A DNA stretch of 64,000 nt from positions 2,495,173-2,559,172 of the forward strand of contig NC_049995.1 of the NCBI RefSeq assembly GCF_000003815.2, read 5' to 3'. The number at the start of each line of letters is the position of its first letter. The stretch's first letter is position 1. Made by a program: the position numbers and the translations under genes. Source of the DNA: Branchiostoma floridae. Lineage: Eukaryota > Chordata > Leptocardii > Amphioxiformes > Branchiostomatidae. Positions 23,164 through 33,406 of the stretch are shown here, in pieces. The notes beneath the pieces are model-generated. The model was not told where the DNA came from. It did no database searches and saw nothing but the letters and a program-made list of their open reading frames with translations.

Positions 23164-24648
23164 AGACTCTTCTTATTCCATCATTCTAAATCGTTTAATT
23201 TCTTGAAAACTGTATGTATTTTAGTGATTTTAGTATTTTTTTGGTTTTCAGATGTCCTCAGATGTTGATGTTTAACAACATAAAACTTTGTATAGAAGTT
23301 GAAACATCTGTATATATAGAGTGTAGGATAAGTCAGACACTCTGTGCATATATATACGAGCTTATTACATATGACTATATGTATGTATCTTTCCACATAT
23401 TTAAGGATGAGCCAAATTGTGTCTTATCATGAACCAAGAAGTGCGAAAGAAAAATCATGAGGTCTTATGGGCCTTATATCTTACAATTTTTGTTTTAGTT
23501 GAACAGACTTTTATGGAAACTTTTTGATTCTGCCCTTATATGTAGGTACAGTTTGTAAAGTGATTATCTTGTACATTCCTGAAGGGCAATGCAAATTTAA
23601 GGCATTGTTGCGATGAAGCATTTTTCAATGAGGAAAATATTGTTCAACATACTTTGAAATCAATCCTACATAAACAAGATGTGATGTTGTCATTGCCTTT
23701 ACATTTAGCAAGTAAGGAGGTCAAATGTATCTTAAGAAAATGATGAAAATATAGGGTGACAAAAAAAAAGGCAAGACAGAGTTGATTTTATTTTATTTTT
23801 ATCAAAGGGACCAAATATAAAATGCTGTATGTTGAAAAGTTCACAGTGCTTGCATATACTCTTGGTTCATGTAATTATGAAAAAGGCATTCTACAGAAAG
23901 TGTGGCTACATATCAAAAACATAATCTCAGTTTGCTGTGCATTTCATTATGTAATGATAAGAATTTTGGGGCTAATTTTAGAAAGACTACATCATTTGTT
24001 TTTGCGGATATGTATGTTGTGTCGAAGGGAGATTTTGGTATCGTATGAGATACAGGAAACTAGACATACTTGTACAAATGTATTGGTTTGAAGATATTAA
24101 TAAAGGAACTAAATTTTTAAAGATTTCTGCTCCTTTTTCTCATTGCAACTTGAGTAATTCGCTAAAGAAAAAATATAAAGTATATGATATGAATTAAAAC
24201 TTGTTTGCATACTTGAATCAACTCAGTGGAAGATGAAGCACACCCTTTCACACCTATATTTTGTAGAGATGCGCATTTGTAGTCATGTCATGACTTTTGG
24301 ACGAGATTGTTCAGAGCAAGGTCATCAGACCATTTCAAGGCAATGAACCAAAAAGTTGGTAAAACTGCACACGGAGATAGCGGTGGACTTTTGTTTTGAA
24401 GGCTGATAGATTGTAGACACTAGGGAAACAGTTGAGAGAGTTCCATAATTTGGCTGTCCGGGGAAAGAAACTTGGACTTGGAAACCGGCAATTTTTACGG
24501 CACTTACCCAGGTAATAGTTTTACTGTACATCGTGAAATATTCGCAAAGGCTTCTTTTGGGTGGTACTGTTCTGCAAAGTTATGACACCTAAGTATGTGT
24601 CTGTGTGTTACACTACTAGTATATATCATGTTAAAATTAGGTAGGGCT
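23164..24648. other. E2F 3' UTR and downstream flank
   Basis: AT-rich sequence without recognisable exons. The likely end of the E2F transcript is the AATAAA at 24099-24104. Beyond that nothing is recognised until the MITE at 24649. Confidence 0.5.
24099..24104 (+). terminator. Candidate polyadenylation signal of E2F
   Basis: AATAAA followed by a T-rich stretch (GCTCCTTTTTCTC) within 40 bp. This would give a 3' UTR of about 1.6 kb that includes all the C-terminal copies. Confidence 0.45.
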
Positions 24649-25076
24649 AGTGGTGCGTACCTAAACTCAGGTTCAGGCCGGATTCAGGTCCAGCAGTTCA
24701 GGTTCAGGTCCGGACTTTAAGTCCTGACCTGAACCCATCATTGCATATTATGTATGTTAGAATTTTTTTTCTTTTTTGAGGGGGAGGGGCGATGGTGCAT
24801 ATAAAATTGCATGTAAGCATGAATTGAAATGCAATATGAAAAATACATGCAAATTATATACAGCCAGTGTAGATACGAAATGTTTTTTGTCTTCTTCCAG
24901 TGCAAATTTCACTATCTATGGAAGGTTTTAGATGTTTTAGGGCAAAAAAGGCAATATAAGTGACAGATAGCATTTTGCAAGTCCGGACTTGGCTCCTGAC
25001 ATTTAGTTGTTTTTTTTACTTGGATCTAAACATTTTTAGGTCCAATTCCAGGTCCGGGTTTTAGGTACGCACCACT
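24649..25076. mobile_element. MITE with target-site duplication
   Basis: The ends AGTGGTGCGTACCTAAA and TTTAGGTACGCACCACT are perfect inverted copies. AGGTAGGGCT is repeated exactly on both sides (24639-24648, 25077-25086). The interior has GGTTCAGGTCCGG-type subrepeats. hAT-like by duplication length. Confidence 0.85.
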
Positions 25077-25551
25077 AGGTAGGGCTAATCGTGGTGTCTT
25101 TCCCGATAACAAAGCAACGTTTTACTAGAAGTGGAGTTCATCATTAATTATAAACCCCTAGATTTTTAGACAAATTTACACGGGCACATGGCAAATCGAA
25201 TTTATTCAGGACGTTCGATACTTAATATAAGGAATTACGAGGAAACTACTGAAATTAACACGCGGTCAGACAATTCACGGCCGGTATGTGGTTACCTGAA
25301 TGTATTCAAAACCTCCCTGAAGGTTTCCCTTCTCAGAAGGAATTTCGAGGACTACTGAGATTGCATTCACGCTAATGACGCATTTTCCCCTCGTTTCAGA
25401 CGAATTAGTGGTTATATACATATTCAAAGCTACGTTGTGCGCGCTACGAGTTAAGTTATACACTGGGACGGACGATCAAACCCAACAATATACAACAGAT
25501 GGTAAGAAAATATCAAGACATGAATAAATAGCTTCATCAAGTTGTACCTAG

Positions 25552-25725
25552 TACTGTAAATGCATGGTAATTTCGCGGTAGCGGGAAAAAACTTTTCGCG
25601 GTGGTTTTAAGTTCGCGGTAACACAATAGACTGTAGTCTAATACCATAATAGAAAAATGTTCGCGGTGGTTTTAAGTTAGTGGTGAAGTGGTCACCGCGA
25701 AAACCGCAAACATTTCTGAATTTTT
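25552..25725. mobile_element. MITE family 2, copy 3
   Basis: TACTGTAAATGC start, TTCGCGGTAGCGGGAAAAAA, GGTGAAGTGGTCACCGCGA core and a GCAAACATTTCTGAAT end. Confidence 0.8.
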
Positions 25726-26234
25726 GTGGAGTAGATCGTTTCCTAACTGACTGTTGAACAAGTCGCCTTACGTTCTGGTGTGTAGTTATTAAACCAGACT
25801 GACTACACTACATGGAGTCATTCTCGAACATTAACCTAAGGCCAAGATGGCAAATTTTCAAAATAGACGTTGTAACAAGACTTGAAGTGACAAAATATGG
25901 CATCACAGCCAACAAGGCATTCATTCCTGTATTTAAGAAGTGCACCAATGTAGTTAAAGTGACACTAGTATGGTAGACTAGTATCATTAACCATGTTGGC
26001 AACTACACTCATAGCTTCCATAATTGTGCCACTTTTACAACTATCTATCAAGTTGCACCTCTGCAACTACAGTCAATGCTACAGAGTCCCTAGTGTCAAT
26101 TCTACATTCAATGATTAGGTTACAACACAACCTTTACCCATTTTTGTCTATCCGGCCTTCCCTTAAGAAGAAAAAAATTCTTGTTTTTTTTCTGAAACCA
26201 GGCGAAAATTAATGAGCGCGCGGATGTCATCCAT

Positions 26235-29200
26235 TCCTGAGCTGCAGTCAACTGCCAGCTGTGATTTTTAGCCGAGTTCTCTACCTGTCCTGGATTTACC
26301 ATGGCGACCATCCTGAGATACAGTTCCGGTTTCCTACGGTCCTGTCGGACACTTACCCAGCCACTTTTGAAGCATGAAAAGTCCTCATTACTGGAAGCTG
26401 GTATCCTTCGACCGCTATGCAGACCAAGGGGATGCAAAGGTGGGAGATTCAGAATCCGTAACATAGAAACCATTATTGGAAATAGGCCGGTATCACGATT
26501 GGAAGCGACTTCTTTGATATGCAAATCTCACTCGGAAAAACAATGCAGACAACAAAAGAGACAATTTGTAAACAAGGAACACCTGCGTCCTTTGAAACGT
26601 GATCAGCTCACCAAGCCCAGAGGAATGCCTAGTATGTTGTTGACTAATGCAAGGTCCCTTGTTCACAAAAGGGATGAACTCAGTCTTGTTCTCTCAGCGA
26701 ACAATACGGACATTGCGACTGTCACAGAAACCTGGTTTTCTTCCAACATACCAGAGGAATCGACCATCATCGACGGTTACTGTCTTTTTCGCAAAGATCG
26801 GGAAAGCAGAAGGGGCGGAGGAGTCGCTGTCTACATCAAAACAAGTATAAAGGCAACTCCCGTCAACATCTCGACACCTGATGACATCGAATGTATGTGG
26901 ATACAGCTCGAACCACATTGGACTCCAAGAGCCATCCCGAGACTCTTTTTGGGAGCACTTTATCATCCTCCATGGGCTAACGAGCCTCACCTGCAAACCG
27001 CAACTTATCAATACCTGATTAACTCCTTGGATGAAATCCGCCGAAAACATCCACACGCAGGTATCATACTGTGCGGCGATTTCAACAAGCTTCCACTGAA
27101 TCCCCTGCTGACCAGTCACCCCGAGTTGAAACAGGTAGTGTCAATGACCACCCGCGCCGACAGTGTGCTGGATCTAATCATTACAAATGTTCACAACCAA
27201 TATCAGACACCGACTACCATAGCTCCCCTCGGGGCAAGTGATCACAACTGTGTGATTTGGAAACCCCAAATCCATCAAAACCACTGCGAGCCCTCCAGAA
27301 CCATGCACCGCCTGGTAACACAGGAGAGAAAGGACGCTCTAGGGCTGTGCATGGCGATCACGGACTGGTCCAGTGTGTACAACGCAAGCACAGTGGAGGA
27401 CAAGGTTACCACCTTTTACGACATCATTCAAACCATGCTCGACACCTGCATACCTTTCAGGAGGAAGAAGACTAGAAACGTCGACAAGTACTGGATGACC
27501 GACACAATCAAATCGGCACTCCAAAAAAGACAAACAGCCTACCTGAAGTATGGCAAAACAGAGCGCTGGAAGAAACTCCGGAACCTTGTACAGACTCTTA
27601 TCAGGAAGCAAAAACGACGTTACTACAACAGATGCATAGGATTGCTGAAAAAGCAAAATCCCCGGGACTGGTGGAACTTTGTAAACAACGAACTAGGCCG
27701 CACTCAGAGATCAAAACGAAAGGTCACTCTCACCAACATCCCAGAGAAACAAGTAGCAGATCACCTTAACAACTTCTTCGGGGAGGCAATGTCAGACAGC
27801 AACACTTTTGCTCTGTTCCCACTCCCACCAACTGATGACACCTACGATCTCTGCAGCATAGGCCAAGTAAAGACATTACTAAAAAATCTAAACCCAAGAC
27901 AAGCCTGTGGTCCCGATGGTGTACCAAACTGGGTTCTAAGCCAGTTCTGTGAGGATCTTAGTCCGGTCATCTGTCATCTGATGAACACGTCCTACAACAC
28001 GGGCATCATGCCGTCTGCGTGGAAAATAGCCAACATCTGCCCTGTACCTAAAACAACACACCCTTCGTGCAAGAAAGACTGGCGGCCGATCTCTCTGATC
28101 TCTACACTGGGAAAGGTGCAGGAACGTCTCGTGCTAAACAAACTGTTCCCCATAATGAAACCTTGGATCAAGGATCAGTTTGCATATATGCCCAAGTCGT
28201 CAACCACCGCTGCACTGCTGAAGGCATACCAGTCCTGGTTCACTAGTCTTGACAACAAACAGACATCAGTGGTGCGCGTGTTACTTGCAGATATGTCAAA
28301 GGCGTTTGACAAAGTAGACCATGGGATTCTTCTACAGCACCTTGCTACACGCGGTATCCCTGTTCTAATGTTGACTTGGATCAACAGTTATCTGTCTGGC
28401 AGGAAACAGCGTGTCGCCGCTAACGGGGAATTCAGCAGCTGGCATGACGTCACTTCCGGTGTACCCCAGGGGGGAGTCTTGTCACCTTACCTATTCCTGG
28501 TGTATATGTCTTCTCGAACTGTCAAACACGAAACGACCACCAACATCGGTTATGCTGATGACATTGGATTGTCTCGATGCATCCCCTGTATCACTGCTGA
28601 ATCCGACACCACTATGCAGGAAGAAGCTACCCACCTGGACTCATGGGCAACACAAAACAACATGACCATGAATGGCGACAAATCGTACGAGCTCAGGATA
28701 TGTTTCGCCAGAATACCACCTGACCTCCCTCCACTTACTCTGGGAGGAAAGGAGGTAGCAGTCGTTACATGTGCACCTTACCTCGGTTTCAAGATTAGCT
28801 CCAACCTCAAGTATGACAGCCACATATCCCACGTGACGAGAAAGGGCTCTCAACGCTTGCACTTCCTCCGTCTTCTTGCCAAAGGTGGTATGCCTGCTGA
28901 GGATTTAACAACAGTGTACACAACCCTCATCAGACCGGTACTGGAATATGCAAACGTTGTGTACGTTGGGTGTACCATCTCACAGTCAAACACCCTCGAG
29001 GCCGTACAGAAAAGAGCCATGAAGATCATCCACAGAAACAGTGATGCCTCCTGCACGACTACCCTCCTGCCAACTCTCCAGTCCAGGCGCGAAGACGCAG
29101 CAGTGACACTTCTCAACCAGATGCGCGCCAGTGACCATCCACTACACTACATGGTTACAGGAAACCGGCAACAGCGGACGGGACGTACACTGAGGAACTG

Positions 29201-29529
29201 TAACGAGCTCACACTACCGACCTGTCGCACTGAAAGACTTAGAAAGTCATTTTTATACAAGGCAACAGCTCTGTACAACAAGACTGTATAGACTTTCATT
29301 TCAGTGACAAGTAACTTTGTTTCTCTGTAAACGCTGACCTGTATCATATGAAACTTTGCTGACTTGTATCATATGAAACTTTATTTTAAAATGAATCCTT
29401 AGGATGATACTTTTAGAATGACACTCCAGGGCTAACATTAGCCAACTATGTAATTTGGTTTAAAATTTCAGTTTTTTGTTTGAAACTGCGAAAACCAAAA
29501 TAAAGTTCTTATCTTATCTTATCTTATCT
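26235..29529 (+). mobile_element. Full-length CR1/L2-group non-LTR retrotransposon
   Basis: Bounded exactly by the two halves of element B. It contains one long ORF (26301-29291), a ~235 bp 3' UTR with AATAAAGTTC, and a 3' tail of repeated TTATC at about 29512-29529. No LTRs. The clean boundaries and open ORF suggest a recent insertion. Confidence 0.88.
26301..29291 (+). CDS. Non-LTR retrotransposon ORF: endonuclease plus reverse transcriptase
   Basis: 996 aa, ATG in the good context ACCATGG. Apurinic-like endonuclease at about residues 110-320: LLTNARSL, TETWFSS, CGDFNKLPLNPLL, DLIITN and GASDHN supply the catalytic Asn, Glu, Asp and His positions. Reverse transcriptase follows at about 530-830: DWRPISLISTLGKV, DMSKAFDKVDH, SGVPQGGVLSPYLF and the catalytic GYADDIG. 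The frame is uninterrupted, so the element may be competent for target-primed reverse transcription. No separate ORF1 is recognised upstream. Clade (CR1/L2 group) is judged by motif style only. Confidence 0.9.
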   Translation: MATILRYSSGFLRSCRTLTQPLLKHEKSSLLEAGILRPLCRPRGCKGGRFRIRNIETIIGNRPVSRLEATSLICKSHSEKQCRQQKRQFVNKEHLRPLKRDQLTKPRGMPSMLLTNARSLVHKRDELSLVLSANNTDIATVTETWFSSNIPEESTIIDGYCLFRKDRESRRGGGVAVYIKTSIKATPVNISTPDDIECMWIQLEPHWTPRAIPRLFLGALYHPPWANEPHLQTATYQYLINSLDEIRRKHPHAGIILCGDFNKLPLNPLLTSHPELKQVVSMTTRADSVLDLIITNVHNQYQTPTTIAPLGASDHNCVIWKPQIHQNHCEPSRTMHRLVTQERKDALGLCMAITDWSSVYNASTVEDKVTTFYDIIQTMLDTCIPFRRKKTRNVDKYWMTDTIKSALQKRQTAYLKYGKTERWKKLRNLVQTLIRKQKRRYYNRCIGLLKKQNPRDWWNFVNNELGRTQRSKRKVTLTNIPEKQVADHLNNFFGEAMSDSNTFALFPLPPTDDTYDLCSIGQVKTLLKNLNPRQACGPDGVPNWVLSQFCEDLSPVICHLMNTSYNTGIMPSAWKIANICPVPKTTHPSCKKDWRPISLISTLGKVQERLVLNKLFPIMKPWIKDQFAYMPKSSTTAALLKAYQSWFTSLDNKQTSVVRVLLADMSKAFDKVDHGILLQHLATRGIPVLMLTWINSYLSGRKQRVAANGEFSSWHDVTSGVPQGGVLSPYLFLVYMSSRTVKHETTTNIGYADDIGLSRCIPCITAESDTTMQEEATHLDSWATQNNMTMNGDKSYELRICFARIPPDLPPLTLGGKEVAVVTCAPYLGFKISSNLKYDSHISHVTRKGSQRLHFLRLLAKGGMPAEDLTTVYTTLIRPVLEYANVVYVGCTISQSNTLEAVQKRAMKIIHRNSDASCTTTLLPTLQSRREDAAVTLLNQMRASDHPLHYMVTGNRQQRTGRTLRNCNELTLPTCRTERLRKSFLYKATALYNKTV

Positions 29530-29554
29530 ATAAAATTTACTTGCTGTGGCCTAA

Positions 29555-32082
29555 TCGTGAACATAGAGCTAATTTCCACATTTTTTGCCCAATTCTACGA
29601 TCCCCGCACCCCGTAGGAAGGCCTGGTGGATGCTCTGGCCCCTGCTGTAATACATGCAGCTGCACACATGTGTGGCCCAAGGACCATGGTAACTGAGATA
29701 GTCACCACCCTATACACCAGGTATGACTTACTTCTAGGCGACATGTTTTCCTCTGGGTAAATCTGGGTAAAAGATGTAAATCAACCGAACACTGAGCAAT
29801 CTTGCTCCTGATTGGTCCATGCAAGGACGTTATGTTTGCATATTTACCAACATTATCATAAAGCAGTGAGAACGGATTTGGAGAAGAATATAGTCGCTGC
29901 GCCTGTTCAAGTGATCGGGCTGGTCTTTCAAGGAATTCCAGAGAAACTCGGTCTGCCAACCACTGCTGAAAAAGATGCATGGATGATCAGAAAGCAAGGT
30001 GGGTTATTTTATGATTACCTTTCATTATAATGATTAGAATAAGTGCTAACCACCCTGATACAGAGAAAGTGCGGTAAGAAATTACCTGTGTGTAAAACGA
30101 CTTGTAAATACTGTACGCCAAAGGTGGTGGAAGGTGAATTACATTTCATTTAGAACAGCTATTTATGTTAGTTTGTTCGTCGTTCCAGTATCTAAATATT
30201 AGTTGCTTATAGAATTTGTCAAAATTCCAACAGATAAGAGTAATTATGCATGGTGTATAATGTCTTATAGTAAATTATAGTTCTTATGTAGGAAACTCTG
30301 CATACGTTTGCAATATTTTCAAAATTCACCTCTTATAGGCTAACTAACGATCGAAAACTGTAAGCATTCTTGCGAAAATGGTGCAAAATTAGGTATCTTA
30401 GAAAATTCAGCTTCTTTTTAGTGAAAAGGCATGTATCAAAATCTGCATACGTTCGCAATATGTTCAAAATTTACCTCTCATGGGCTCACTGCGGGTAAGA
30501 ATACCAATATTAGTCCGAGTCAGGGTTGTAGAACTTCAATTATCAAAGTCAATTTTTGGGCACTTCTCTATGTAATAAGATGAAGCAACTCTTTTCCATT
30601 CCGTACCAACATTCAAGGAACAAGTATTCGATGCCACAGTGGCGCGAGAGGGTTACATTGTCTAGGGAATTCTAGCGTGGCTTGTTTCTGTGCCATTTTT
30701 AACCGCTCAAAGAATATTTGAAATAGTGATGTAAATATGGGAATATATTGTAGTAGATATCATTTCGTACAGATTGCCTTATCCAGATTACTTCCACTTT
30801 AAACGCCCCACTTTTCATTTTTAATTGCTTACTAGGTTTACTTTAAATGGGTGCAGACATTTTACATGGCGACGATTTGCTTATCAATTATTTGGATGAA
30901 GGAGAATTCTTTTCACACAACCAGTGCTTACGTTTCGATGTCTCTCAGACACCTTCGTCAGAGCTTCTAACTGAAACGTAAGCTATGTAGGTACCCGCTG
31001 GTTGTGTAAAAATAATTTTACTTCATCCCATATTCTACCAACCCGATGAAGCTATTTTCGGATCAATTATTTTCTACACCTGCGTATTTCACGATCAGTC
31101 CTTGAAACATCCCTCAAACATCAGACAGTTTTCAAAGCATGATCGAGGCGAGAGTTTTAAGAATGAAGCGATTTTTGTTTACGTGCTCTTGAAAGGGCAA
31201 TTTATTTCTCTTTTTACACCTGTTTGAGATATTTTTCCGGTTAAGATATAATATGGGATATCAAATCTTCCTTAAAATTTTTCTCCTGTTATAGATATAG
31301 CTCAAATGTGGATTTTTTAACTTATGTATTTTTGTGCAGATAGTTTACATGGACATGAGTTCAGCATTTCTCGTCCTGTTTGCTGTTGCTTTAGATTATA
31401 TATTTTGAACTTTAAATTCTAAAGGAAAGAGTTGGTAGGGCATTGAAATGCACAGTATTTACGGTGGGTGTACACCACAATTAGCGCCTGCGCCTAGAGC
31501 CCCCGGTCAAATAAAAACAAGGCCATAAACAATTTAAAACCTTTCTTGGTGTGATTTTATGTGAAATATGGGCATTTTTGTAGTGGCTGCGGTAGGAAAG
31601 ACCCAATACTTGTTGATTTTGTTGTAGAAAATGACCTTCCTCCATCTAGGGGGTTTCCGCACCCCCCTGAAATAGAGGTATCGTCGCCAGATAGCTGTTT
31701 TGAGCCAAACGGGCCAATCCAAGGGCTCTAATTAGGGGGGGGGGTGTGTATAAAAAACTAGCCGTATAGAAATTCTTGCAAATGAATTTGCTGAGGCTGG
31801 ACATAGTAGGCTATAATTTGAGGGTAAGTTTGTGTGGCTTGAACTTTTGATTCCTGAGATAATTGCATATTTGGTTCCTTAACTCTCCCATTGGATTACT
31901 TGATTACTGGAGAAAATTGTAATTGTTGCGTCTCCCCTAACAACGCAGTATTATGAAACTGCGGTACATGCGCTGCCAAATGGAATTTCTCAGTACTGCA
32001 GGTATTAAGTTTTCACAGATTTTAAATGTACCCCTATTTAAGTTTAAGATTCAGACATATAACAAAGGGTTATGTTTCTGGT
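29555..32082. other. Gene-poor stretch
   Basis: No convincing exon. A foldback lies at 30895-31029, and a G-run at about 31735-31743. The sequence near 29611-29720 (GTGTGGCCCAAGGACCATGG...CACCCTATACACCA) resembles 62970-63020, so it is a dispersed repeat. Confidence 0.5.
30895..31029. repeat. Small foldback repeat
   Basis: GGATGAAGGAGAATTCTTTT at the left pairs imperfectly with TAATTTTACTTCATCC at the right. Inner CACACAACCAG and CTGGTTGTGT, and CTTACGTTTC and GAAACGTAAG, also pair. Confidence 0.65.
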
Positions 32083-32117
32083 AGCGTTTGTGTGTATGTG
32101 TGTGTGTGTGTGCGTGC

Positions 32118-32150
<33 letters not shown>

Positions 32151-32197
32151 TGTGTCTGTGTGTTTGTGTGTATGTGTGTGTGTGTGTGTGTGTGTCT

Positions 32198-32264
<67 letters not shown>

Positions 32265-32300
32265 TGTGTGTGTGCGCGCGCGCGCGTGTGTGTGTGTAGT
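32083..32300. repeat. (TG)n microsatellite with CG-rich interruptions
   Basis: About 215 bp of TG repeats with TATG, TCTG and GCGCGCGCG interruptions. The alternating purine-pyrimidine pattern could adopt Z-DNA. The long ORFs on both strands are artefacts of the repeat. Confidence 0.95.
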
Positions 32301-33180
32301 TGATCAGCATAAATCCACAATGAGTGGGTAGGTCTTGATGAGACATAGAAACTATTAGATTTGGGCCTAGCGACTTGCTACAGTACTGCAGCAGAACTCC
32401 GGGTTTCATTTCTCGAGTTCTGGACATTCTACGGTCGTGACTTTTAAGTGGTAGAGAGCTCTTGGGGCAGAGATTAAGTGGTGCTCCCAAGCGGCTAGTT
32501 TTGTAACTGCAGGAACATGTCTAAGGCCAGACTTTTAAAGGAAATAACTCAAGAAGGGTTGAGAGATCATCATGTTTTTGGCATGTAGATAGTACAAGTG
32601 TTATAGTTAATCATGCAAATTGGAATCTTATTTGCATAATTAATGAGGAAATGTCTAAACCTGCTCAGTGCCATTGCGGTACTATTGTGATATTTGTAAT
32701 TGAGAAGGAGAAGAATGTGATATATAGATATTATGTAGACAAAGATTTAATTTGCAAAATCAATGATTTTTGGTATGTTGGTAGCTTAAGTGATGCTTCA
32801 TATAGTTTCGCATTTATCATCAACATTGGTATCTAATTTGCATGATTAATTTCTGTTCCATTATAGTAATCTCCAAGCAGATCCTACAATGGCATAAAAT
32901 AGTACCAATTTGGCCAAGGAGTGTAGTCAGAAAGAGGTGTCCATTTGCCATGTAGCCAGCCTACAGGCTCCGGTCGCATACACACTCCTAAGCCGGCTTC
33001 ATTCCTCTGGCAGCTTTTGATACTATCTTATGCTACCGTAGGATCTACTTGGAGATTACCATTATTGGACTATTGTAACATGTGACATTTGTAATCATGA
33101 AATAGTTAACAAGTCCACATCATTCTATTTGAGCCCTTATTGTCTGCCATAAAATAAAGCAATTAAAATATTTTCCCTCT
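32301..33180. other. Upstream flank of the LRR-Ig gene
   Basis: AT-rich sequence with the MITE copy at 32867-33058. The CTCTTCCAG ending at 33188 could be an acceptor for a 5' UTR exon of the LRR-Ig gene. No coding exon recognised. Confidence 0.4.
32867..33058. mobile_element. MITE family 1, copy 3
   Basis: TAATCTCCAAGCAGATCCTA ... TAGGATCTACTTGGAGATTA, very similar to 14101-14283 with a small internal insertion. Confidence 0.85.
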
Positions 33181-33406
33181 CTTCCAGGTTCCACCTTGGC
33201 ATGAGACATTCGGGTTGAAAGTTGGCCTCTAAGGTGACTACTAGCTACAACCTGCGGCGGACCGGCTGTGTTAAGCAGGACACTATAAAACTTGATATAG
33301 TTTGATTCACAAGACTGTATATTTCCAAATATCTTAGAATATTTGTATAGAAGAGTATGATTTTTACAACTAGAGTTGTAGATGTGGTAGAAAACCATTG
33401 AAAGAA

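Larger units (their letters stand above)
25837..29554. mobile_element. Inverted-repeat element B, split by a retrotransposon
   Basis: The sequence 25850-26233 is nearly identical to element A at 2462-2972. The right end (AAAATTTACTTGCTGTGGCC) reappears only after 29529. About 3.3 kb of non-LTR retrotransposon has inserted next to GTCATCCAT within the right arm. The left arm lacks ~70 bp compared with A. Confidence 0.85.

Noticed and set aside
26120..29347. Minus-strand ORFs opposite the retrotransposon
   Set aside because: Shadows of the coding strand without known motifs.
32026..32490. Long ORFs on both strands across 32026-32490
   Set aside because: Produced by the (TG)n tract; Cys-Val or His-Thr repeats only.
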